Assembly: GCA_045606465.1 (NCBI GenBank)
Contig: JAZURZ010000116.1
Span: forward strand, 1 to 6,905
DNA length: 6,905 nucleotides
Reading direction: 5' to 3'
Source: CAKSQL01 sp045606465
GTDB taxonomy: Bacteria; Bacillota; Clostridia; UBA1381
The notes beneath the pieces are model-generated. The model made no database searches. It was given only the letters and a program-made list of their open reading frames with translations, and had not been told where the DNA came from. Numbering within the stretch: the first letter of the stretch is position 1; every line of letters starts with the position of its first letter. A program made the translations under genes and the position numbers. Below are positions 1-4,931 of the stretch, one piece after another.

Positions 1-60
1 TATCGATTTTACGAAAGTAAAAATATCGAGCAAACGAAGTTTGCATATCGACAAAAAGAC
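1..60. repeat. Truncated hairpin array with ATATCGA spacers
   Basis: The left edge cuts into an array of short perfect hairpins separated by a fixed word. The word TATCGA (1-6) is followed by a stem TTTTAC/GTAAAA with a GAAA loop (7-22). ATATCGA (23-29) is followed by a stem GCAAAC/GTTTGC with a GAA loop (30-44), and ATATCGA recurs at 45-51. A short link leads into the TTGCATCTAAACC module at 61. The layout matches the right half of the arrays at 156-587 but uses a different spacer word. The C-GAA-G and C-GAAA-G loops are known to make very stable small hairpins in single-stranded DNA or RNA. The part left of base 1 is not visible. The role is unknown. Confidence 0.7.
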
Positions 61-86
61 TTGCATCTAAACCTTATATGTCGCAA
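61..86. repeat. Shared array-end module, copy 1
   Basis: This is the first of three copies of a module of about 26 bp that begins TTGCATCTAAACCTTAT and ends TCGCAA after three variable bases. It directly follows the ATATCGA-spaced array. The other copies, at 337-361 and 562-587, close the two AGCTAAATT arrays. Finding the same end behind arrays with different spacer words suggests that it is a defined boundary of the element. No protein is encoded. Confidence 0.75.
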
Positions 87-100
87 TAACCTAAAAATGA

Positions 101-130
101 TTGGCATCCAGATTATCCAGTCTTTATATA
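101..130 (+). promoter_or_regulatory. Weak candidate promoter upstream of the hairpin arrays
   Basis: TTGGCA (101-106) resembles a -35 box, and TATATA (125-130) lies 18 bases downstream. A better -10 match, TATAAT at 127-132, would need a 20-base spacer. If used, transcription would start near 137, inside or just before the first long hairpin, and would copy both arrays and perhaps the metallophosphoesterase gene. The match is only moderate and there is no independent support. Confidence 0.25.
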
Positions 131-132
131 AT

Positions 133-155
133 GAGTTCAAGTGAAACTTGAACTC
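133..155. repeat. Leading hairpin of array A
   Basis: This is a perfect 10-bp stem, GAGTTCAAGT/ACTTGAACTC, with a GAA loop (143-145), directly abutting the first AGCTAAATT spacer. It occupies the same place as the hairpin at 364-382 before the second array, although the stem sequences are unrelated. It lacks a T-run, so it is not a typical terminator. Confidence 0.75.
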
Positions 156-361
156 AGCTAAATTCGCTAACGCGAGCTAAATTGAACAAGTTCAGCTAAA
201 TTGCCTTGCGGCAGCTAAATGTGCTTCGCACGCTTAAAGCGAATTTAATTTAGCTACTCCAAAGGAGTAATTTAGCTATGGAGTAAGGCGGAATAATTTA
301 GCTTTGCAACTTGTTGCAAAATTTAGCTAAAACAAGTTGCATCTAAACCTTATGCCTCGCA
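156..361. repeat. Hairpin-lattice array, tandem copy A
   Basis: Four forward spacers AGCTAAATT lie at 156-164, 175-183, 194-202 and 213-220 (the last is AGCTAAAT). Four reverse-complement spacers AATTTAGCT lie at 247-255, 269-277, 295-303 and 320-328. The segments between them are mostly small hairpins: TCGC/GCGA (164-175), GAAC/GTTC (184-193), TGCC/GGCA (202-213), GTGC/GCAC (221-231), CGCT/AGCG (231-241), ACTCC/GGAGT (256-268) and TTGCAAC/GTTGCAA (304-319). Only 278-294 has no clear stem. Forward and reverse spacers can pair in nested order (1 with 8, 2 with 7, 3 with 6, 4 with 5), giving a branched ladder with hairpins on both sides. The copy ends in the shared module at 337-361. No coding sequence was found. 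Confidence 0.85.
337..361. repeat. Shared array-end module, copy 2
   Basis: TTGCATCTAAACCTTAT followed by GCC and TCGCA closes array A. It differs from the other two copies mainly in the three bases before TCGCA. Its first bases can also pair with the last hairpin of the array (305-315 with 331-341). Confidence 0.75.
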
Positions 362-363
362 GT

Positions 364-382
364 TGCGTTGCATAGCAACGCA
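364..382. repeat. Leading hairpin of array B
   Basis: This is a perfect 8-bp stem, TGCGTTGC/GCAACGCA, with an ATA loop (372-374), directly before the first AGCTAAATT of the second array. It is the positional counterpart of the hairpin at 133-155. Confidence 0.7.
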
Positions 383-587
383 GCTAAATTCGCTAACGCG
401 AGCTAAATTGAACAAGTTCAGCTAAATTGCCTATGGCAGCTAAATGTGCTTCGCACGCTTAAAGCGAATTTAATTTAGCTACTCCAAAGGAGTTATTTAG
501 CTATGGAACGAAGCGGAATAATTTAGCTTTGCAACTTGTTGCAAAATTTAACTAAAACAAATTGCATCTAAACCTTATGTGTCGCAA
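382..587. repeat. Hairpin-lattice array, tandem copy B
   Basis: This is a second copy of array A at a period of 225-226 bp and about 95% identity by eye. Forward spacers lie at 382-390, 401-409, 420-428 and 438-445. Reverse spacers lie at 472-480, 494-502 (TATTTAGCT), 520-528 and 545-553 (AATTTAACT). All seven hairpin stems are unchanged. The differences are a loop change in the TGCC/GGCA hairpin (TTGC in A, TAT in B), single changes in two spacers, four changes in the stem-less segment 503-519, and a few changes near the end module. The copy ends at the shared module (562-587), about 45 bp before the next gene. Confidence 0.85.
562..587. repeat. Shared array-end module, copy 3
   Basis: This copy begins TTGCATCTAAACCTTAT, followed by GTG and TCGCAA, and closes array B. 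An in-frame ATG at 579 falls inside it, but it has no ribosome-binding site and is not taken as the start of the next gene. Bases 588-632 hold only an AT-rich stretch and the ribosome-binding site of that gene. Confidence 0.75.
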
Positions 588-632
588 TTTTATAAAAATC
601 AATTCAAAGTGCATGAGAAAGGAGGAGGATTT

Positions 633-1331
633 ATGGCGCTTTATACCATTTCAGATTTACATTTGCCATTGGGAGTGGATAAGCCAATGGATATTTTTGG
701 GAAAAGCTGGGAAGGATATGTTCAAAAGCTTCAAACTAACTGGCAGCAGGTTATAAGACCTGATGACGTGGTAGTGTTGCCAGGGGATTTTTCATGGGCA
801 ATGTATATTGATGATGCCAAAAAGGATTTTGAATTTTTAAAAAGTCTTAACGGAACGAAAATTCTCCTCAAAGGGAATCATGATTATTGGTGGGAAACCA
901 TGAGTAAAATGAAAAGATTCACAAAGGAAAATGCTTTTTCGGATGTGCTTTTTTTGCAAAATAATTCCTACGAATATAAAAATATAAGTATTTGCGGAAC
1001 AAGAGGCTGGAATTTGCCAATTTCGCCTCACTTGGGAGAGGATGACAAAAAAATTTATAAAAGAGAAGCAGAGCGACTTAAACTATCGCTTGAATCTGCA
1101 AAAAAAGAAAATGAAAAGATAGTATTTATCCATTTTCCTCCAATAAGCAAGGATTGCACAGAAAATGAATTTACAAGGCTTTTTGAAAATTTTGGTGTTA
1201 AAAAATGCATATATGGACATCTTCACGCAAAGAGTTCTCAAAACGCCTTGACAGGTGAGATTTCGGGGGTAGAGTATTTGTTGGTTTCGTGTGATTATCT
1301 TCAATTTACCCCTGTAAAATTATCAGATTAG
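633..1331 (+). CDS. Calcineurin-like metallophosphoesterase (COG1768-type predicted phosphohydrolase)
   Basis: The 232-residue protein has the metal-binding motifs of the calcineurin-like phosphoesterase fold in the right order: SDLH (residues 7-10), GDFSW (51-55), GNHDYWW (81-87), H167 in HFPP, and GHLH (195-198). These residues normally bind two metal ions and hydrolyse a phosphoester. The natural substrate is not known. There is no signal peptide or membrane segment, so it is probably cytoplasmic. The start at 633 is chosen because GGAGGAGG (621-628) lies just upstream and the protein then begins MALYTISDLH, with the first motif at the usual distance from the N terminus. The longer in-frame start at 579 lies within a repeat and lacks a binding site. 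From memory, the family is often found beside tig in clostridia. No clear terminator follows it. Confidence 0.85.
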   Translation: MALYTISDLHLPLGVDKPMDIFGKSWEGYVQKLQTNWQQVIRPDDVVVLPGDFSWAMYIDDAKKDFEFLKSLNGTKILLKGNHDYWWETMSKMKRFTKENAFSDVLFLQNNSYEYKNISICGTRGWNLPISPHLGEDDKKIYKREAERLKLSLESAKKENEKIVFIHFPPISKDCTENEFTRLFENFGVKKCIYGHLHAKSSQNALTGEISGVEYLLVSCDYLQFTPVKLSD

Positions 1332-1373
1332 CACAAAAAGTATTTTTATCATTTTAAATTTTTTCAAAACACA

Positions 1374-1402
1374 TTGCATTTTCAAAATTATTGTGATATA
1401 AT
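1374..1402 (+). promoter_or_regulatory. Sigma-A type promoter with extended -10, for tig
   Basis: TTGCAT (1374-1379) and a perfect TATAAT (1397-1402) are separated by 17 bases. A TG dinucleotide at 1394-1395, one base before the -10 box, gives an extended -10. Transcription would start near 1409, leaving a leader of about 57 bases before tig. It lies in the 134-bp gap after the metallophosphoesterase and probably drives tig and, by read-through, clpP and clpX. No CIRCE or CtsR operator was recognised. Confidence 0.8.
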
Positions 1403-1414
1403 CAGTTGTATATG

Positions 1415-1439
1415 TTAGAGCATAGGAAATATATGCTAA
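1415..1439 (+). other. Small hairpin in the tig leader
   Basis: AGCATA (1419-1424) and TATGCT (1432-1437) form a 6-bp stem around a 7-base loop. With a two-base bulge the stem can extend to TTA/TAA. It sits within the predicted tig leader, upstream of AAGGAGG (1450-1456). It could be a weak leader structure or an operator-like inverted repeat. It does not match the CIRCE sequence. Confidence 0.3.
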
Positions 1440-1465
1440 AATAAAAACTAAGGAGGCTTTACAGG

Positions 1466-2758
1466 ATGGCTGTAAAAACAGAACAAGTAGAAAAAAATCT
1501 TGTAAAATTAACATTTGAGGTTTCTGCAGAAAAGTTTGAAGAAGGGATGCAGAAAGCCTACCAGAAGAATGCAAAAAAAATTAATATTCCCGGTTTCAGA
1601 AAGGGAAAAGCATCTCGTGCAATGATAGAAAAATATTATTCAGCAGAAATTTTTTATGATGATGCTATAAATTATATTCTTCCTGATGCTTATGATGAGG
1701 CACTTAAAGAATCAGGAGTTGATGCAGTTGCAAAGCCTGAAATTGATGTGGAGGAAATCAAAAAGGGCGAGCCGGTTGTGTTTACTGCGTTGGTAACAAC
1801 TAAGCCTGAGGTGAAGCTTGGAAAATATAAAGGTGTAAAAATTGATAAAATAGAGCATATTGTAACAGATGAGGACATAAATAACGATATTGAGGTAACA
1901 AGAAACAGAAATGCAAGAATTATCACTGTTGAAGACAGAGCTGTTGAAAATGGCGATATTGCAGTTATAGATTTTGAAGGCTTTACAGATGGGGTGGCAT
2001 TCCCCGGAGGCAAAGGCGACAACTATGACCTTGAAATTGGTTCAGGAAGCTTTATCCCGGGCTTTGAGGAGCAGCTTGTTGGTGCCGCTATAGGTGCTGA
2101 GGTTGAAGTAAATGTTACATTCCCAGAGGAGTATCATGCGCCCGAACTTGCAGGAAAGCCTGCTTTGTTTAAGGTAAAGGTTAATGAAATAAAGAAAAAG
2201 GAACTTCCTGAACTTGATGACGATTTTGCATCAGAAGTAAGTGAGTTTGAAACCTTTGAAGAATACAAAAACAGCGTAAAGGAACGCTTGGAAAAGGCAG
2301 CAGAACAAAGAACAAAGGGTGAAATTGAGGACGCCTGTCTTGAGGCTGCAGCCGAGACCTGCGAGGTGGACATTCCTAAAGCTATGGTTGATGCAAGAAT
2401 AGACAGAATGATAAATGATTTTGCACAACGTCTTGCATATCAGGGCATGAATATTGACCAATATTTGCAATATACAGGCTCAAATCTTGATGCTATGCGT
2501 GAAAATTTCCGTGAACGTGCAGAGAAGGAAGTAAAAATTTCTCTTCTTCTTGAAAATGTTGCAAAGGCAGAGGGCTTAAAGGCTAATCCTGAAGAGATTG
2601 AGGATAAAATTGTAGAAATGGGTAAAATGTATAACATGGAGCCCGAGAAGCTTAAAGAGGTTTTAAGACCTGAAGACATGGAAGGCATTGAAAACGAAAT
2701 TGAATTTTCAAAGGCTATTGAAATTATTGTAAATAATTCAGTAATGAAGAAAAAATAA
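1466..2758 (+). CDS. tig: Trigger factor, ribosome-associated chaperone
   Basis: The 430-residue protein has the full three-part plan of trigger factor. The N-terminal ribosome-binding domain carries GFRKGK at residues 43-48, the loop that docks at the exit tunnel through ribosomal protein uL23. A FKBP-type peptidyl-prolyl isomerase domain spans roughly residues 150-245 and includes VIDFEGFTDG and the FIPGFEEQLVGA segment. The remainder is the helical C-terminal chaperone domain. It binds nascent chains as they leave the ribosome. AAGGAGG (1450-1456) sits nine bases before the ATG. The usual GFRxGKxP signature reads GKAS here, with Ser50 where Pro is common. That is a mild variant in an otherwise intact gene. 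It is the first gene after the promoter at 1374-1402 and is followed by clpP. Confidence 0.97.
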   Translation: MAVKTEQVEKNLVKLTFEVSAEKFEEGMQKAYQKNAKKINIPGFRKGKASRAMIEKYYSAEIFYDDAINYILPDAYDEALKESGVDAVAKPEIDVEEIKKGEPVVFTALVTTKPEVKLGKYKGVKIDKIEHIVTDEDINNDIEVTRNRNARIITVEDRAVENGDIAVIDFEGFTDGVAFPGGKGDNYDLEIGSGSFIPGFEEQLVGAAIGAEVEVNVTFPEEYHAPELAGKPALFKVKVNEIKKKELPELDDDFASEVSEFETFEEYKNSVKERLEKAAEQRTKGEIEDACLEAAAETCEVDIPKAMVDARIDRMINDFAQRLAYQGMNIDQYLQYTGSNLDAMRENFRERAEKEVKISLLLENVAKAEGLKANPEEIEDKIVEMGKMYNMEPEKLKEVLRPEDMEGIENEIEFSKAIEIIVNNSVMKKK

Positions 2759-2784
2759 TTAAAGAATTTAAGGGCGTAGGTGTA

Positions 2785-2816
2785 AAGCTTTAAAAAGCTT
2801 CTTGATGTTTTTTTTT
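2785..2816 (+). terminator. Weak terminator or attenuator between tig and clpP
   Basis: AAGCTT (2785-2790) and AAGCTT (2795-2800) form a 6-bp AT-rich stem around TAAA. Seven bases later there is a run of nine T (2808-2816). The gap between stem and T-run and the weak stem make this a poor intrinsic terminator. It may reduce rather than stop transcription into clpP, whose AAGGA ribosome-binding site begins five bases after the run. No separate clpP promoter was seen. Confidence 0.35.
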
Positions 2817-2834
2817 CAGAAAGGAATGATTTAA

Positions 2835-3416
2835 ATGAGTTTAGTACCTATGGTTGTTGAGCAGACAGGAAGAGGAGAGCGTTCATACGACATTTTCTCA
2901 AGACTGCTGGAGGACAGAATTATATTTTTAAGTGATGAGGTAAATGATGCTACTGCAAGCTTAGTTGTGGCACAGATGTTGTTTTTGGAAGCAAAGGACC
3001 CTGATAAGGATATCCAGCTCTACATTAATAGCCCCGGTGGCTCAATAACAGCAGGCATGGCAATTTATGACACTATGCAATATATAAAGTGTGATGTTTC
3101 CACTATATGTGTTGGTATGGCAGCAAGCATGGGAGCATTTTTGCTCGCAGCAGGAACAAAGGGAAAAAGATTTGCCTTGCCAAACAGTGAGATTATGATT
3201 CATCAACCTTTAGGCGGAATGCAGGGTCAGGCTACTGATATGCAAATCCATGCAGAAAGAATTATAAGAATTAAAAAGCACTTGAATGAAATATTAAGCG
3301 AGCGTACAGGTCAGGAAATTGATGTAATCATGGCAGATACCGAGCGTGACAACTTTATGTCAGCAGAACAAGCAAAGGCATATGGCTTAATAGACGAGGT
3401 TATATCAAGAAAATAA
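2835..3416 (+). CDS. clpP: ATP-dependent Clp protease proteolytic subunit
   Basis: The 193-residue protein has the standard length and catalytic triad of ClpP: Ser98 in GMAASMG, His123 in MIHQP and Asp172 in ERDNF. The NSPGGSITAGMAIYDTM segment (residues 65-81) is characteristic. ClpP forms two stacked heptameric rings that enclose the active sites, and it depends on an AAA+ partner, here presumably ClpX from the next gene, to unfold and feed substrates. It is cytoplasmic. The start is supported by AAGGA (2821-2825), nine bases before the ATG. The N terminus is short, with no long propeptide. All key residues are present and nothing looks damaged. Confidence 0.98.
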   Translation: MSLVPMVVEQTGRGERSYDIFSRLLEDRIIFLSDEVNDATASLVVAQMLFLEAKDPDKDIQLYINSPGGSITAGMAIYDTMQYIKCDVSTICVGMAASMGAFLLAAGTKGKRFALPNSEIMIHQPLGGMQGQATDMQIHAERIIRIKKHLNEILSERTGQEIDVIMADTERDNFMSAEQAKAYGLIDEVISRK

Positions 3417-3449
3417 AAAATGTGCATTTGCGCAAGAGAAAAGTTTAAA

Positions 3450-3493
3450 AAAGCGTATTCCGTGTCTTAAAAAACAGCGGAATACGCCGCTTT
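3450..3493 (+). other. Strong hairpin in the clpP-clpX gap
   Basis: A perfect 10-bp stem, GCGTATTCCG (3453-3462) with CGGAATACGC (3478-3487), encloses a 15-base loop. The left flank AAAGCG (3450-3455) can instead pair with CGCTTT (3488-3493), which bulges out 3485-3487. The downstream sequence CTTTGTCTT is not a clean T-run, so this may be a partial terminator, an RNA processing site or a stabiliser of the clpP 3' end. A weaker stem, TGTGC/GCGCA, lies just before it at 3421-3434. The rest of the gap to 3592 shows only a small TGGG/CCCA stem near 3540-3555 and the clpX ribosome-binding site. Confidence 0.5.
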
Positions 3494-3592
3494 GTCTTAA
3501 ATGATGTTTTTTAAAAGTAAAGTGACAGATTTTGTTTTGTGGGTAGTTTTGCCCATGAAAATTTCTCAATGTCGGAAAGGAATTGAAAATAT

Positions 3593-4840
3593 ATGGCAAA
3601 AAAAGAAGATAAATCGCAATTTATATGCTCCTTTTGCGGCAAGGGCGAAGATGAAGTACAAAAATTGGTGCAGGGTCCGGGAGTATATATCTGTAATGAG
3701 TGTATATCACTTTGCAATGGAATTATTGGCGGAGAATATGACACTAACACATATGATGCAGATATGAAGGATTTGCCAAAGCCGAGAGAAATAAAAGAGG
3801 TTCTTGACCAATATGTAATAGGTCAGGAGGAGGCAAAAAAAATTCTTTCGGTTGCGGTCTATAACCATTATAAGAGAATAGAACACAACAATATAGGAAA
3901 GGATGTTGAGCTTCAAAAGAGTAATATTCTGCTCATAGGTCCTACCGGCTCGGGAAAAACTTTTCTTGTTCAGAATTTAGCAAGAATATTAAATGTTCCC
4001 TTTGCCATAGCCGATGCAACTACCCTTACAGAGGCAGGATATGTGGGCGAAGATGTTGAAAATATTCTCTTAAAGCTTATACAAGCAGCAGATTATGATA
4101 TTGAAGCGGCAGAAAAAGGAATTATCTATATTGATGAAATAGATAAAATTGCAAGAAAGTCAGAAAATGTTTCCATAACAAGAGATGTAAGCGGTGAGGG
4201 TGTTCAGCAGACTCTTTTGAAGGTTTTAGAGGGAACTGTTGCATCTGTTCCTCCGACAGGCGGAAGAAAGCATCCCCATCAGGAGTTTATACAAATAGAC
4301 ACCACAAACATTTTGTTCATATGTGGCGGAGCTTTTGATGGCATAGAAAAAATAATAGGAAACAGAGTCGGTAAAAAAGGTCTTGGCTTCGGAGCGGATA
4401 TATCAGGAAAAAGAGAGGAAAATATCAACGAGCTTTTAAAACAAATAGCTCCTCAGGATTTGTTAAAATTCGGACTTATCCCTGAATTTATTGGCAGACT
4501 TCCCATTATTGCAAAGCTTGACCAGCTGGATTGCGATGCACTTATAAAAATTCTTACAGAACCCAAAAATGCTTTGGTCAAGCAATATAAGGCATTGTTT
4601 GAAATTGACAATGTGGATTTGGAATTTGATGAGGATGCAGTTGTTGAGATTGCAAAAAAAGCAATCAAGAGAAATACAGGAGCGAGGGGCTTGCGTTCCA
4701 TAATTGAGGAAACCATGACAGATATCATGTTCGAGGTTCCCTCTGATGAAAGTATAAGAAAATGTATTGTAACAAAAGAATGTATAACAAAAGATGCTCA
4801 GCCAAAGCTCTTGGGAGAAGCTGAAGAACGAGGAGCATAA
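3593..4840 (+). CDS. clpX: ClpX, AAA+ unfoldase of the ClpXP protease
   Basis: The 415-residue protein begins with a zinc-binding domain holding Cys12, Cys15, Cys34 and Cys37, which recognises substrates and adaptors. The AAA+ module follows, with Walker A GPTGSGKT (116-123), pore loop GYVG (149-152), Walker B IIYIDEID (177-184), PEFIGR (297-302) and the sensor-2 segment GARGLRS (363-369). ClpX hexamers unfold proteins and thread them into ClpP. The ClpP-docking loop, IGF in many ClpX proteins, reads LGF (264-266), a conservative change. GGAAAGG (3574-3580) precedes the start, at a slightly long spacing of about 11-12 bases. It follows clpP on the same strand, and a terminator-like structure follows it. 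All motifs needed for ATPase activity are present. Confidence 0.98.
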   Translation: MAKKEDKSQFICSFCGKGEDEVQKLVQGPGVYICNECISLCNGIIGGEYDTNTYDADMKDLPKPREIKEVLDQYVIGQEEAKKILSVAVYNHYKRIEHNNIGKDVELQKSNILLIGPTGSGKTFLVQNLARILNVPFAIADATTLTEAGYVGEDVENILLKLIQAADYDIEAAEKGIIYIDEIDKIARKSENVSITRDVSGEGVQQTLLKVLEGTVASVPPTGGRKHPHQEFIQIDTTNILFICGGAFDGIEKIIGNRVGKKGLGFGADISGKREENINELLKQIAPQDLLKFGLIPEFIGRLPIIAKLDQLDCDALIKILTEPKNALVKQYKALFEIDNVDLEFDEDAVVEIAKKAIKRNTGARGLRSIIEETMTDIMFEVPSDESIRKCIVTKECITKDAQPKLLGEAEERGA

Positions 4841-4846
4841 AAAATC

Positions 4847-4894
4847 AACGGCAGAGAGGTCTTAAAATAAATTAAGGCTTTTTTGCCGTTTTTT
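4847..4894 (+). terminator. Intrinsic terminator after clpX
   Basis: AACGGCA (4847-4853) pairs perfectly with TGCCGTT (4884-4890). An inner stem of about nine pairs with two G-T wobbles (4857-4865 with 4872-4880) closes on the loop AATAAA. A run of six T (4889-4894) ends the structure. It starts six bases after the clpX stop codon and probably ends the tig-clpP-clpX transcript. Confidence 0.75.
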
Positions 4895-4931
4895 AACTTA
4901 CAAAGCTATAAGGGTTGGAGGATACTAAAAG

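Noticed and set aside
156..587. CRISPR array
   Set aside because: The repeated words are only 9 bases, invert orientation at the centre of each copy, and the intervals are hairpins of 10-18 bases that recur identically in both copies. This does not fit repeats of 24-37 bases with unique spacers.
588..600. Promoter formed by TTGCAT (562-567) and TATAAA (591-596)
   Set aside because: The 23-base spacing is too long for a sigma-A promoter, and no other -35 box is suitably placed.
579..632. Longer N terminus for the metallophosphoesterase, starting at 579
   Set aside because: The ATG lies inside the repeat end module, has no ribosome-binding site, and adds 18 residues before the conserved first motif. 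GGAGGAGG at 621-628 points to 633.
562..756. Small open reading frame overlapping the repeat end and the metallophosphoesterase start
   Set aside because: It is in another frame, overlaps a well-supported gene, and has no ribosome-binding site or recognisable protein features.
1415..1440. CIRCE heat-shock operator before tig
   Set aside because: TTAG and GCTAA are present at the edges, but the inner sequence does not match TTAGCACTC-N9-GAGTGCTAA.
1690..2022. Minus-strand open reading frame of 110 codons inside tig
   Set aside because: It is a low-complexity Ser-rich antisense shadow of a strongly supported gene. The other minus-strand frames in the window are of the same kind.
4883..4912. 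Promoter for lysA (TTGCCG, 18 bases, TATAAG)
   Set aside because: The predicted start near 4919 would fall inside the GGAGG ribosome-binding site, and the -35 box overlaps the terminator stem.
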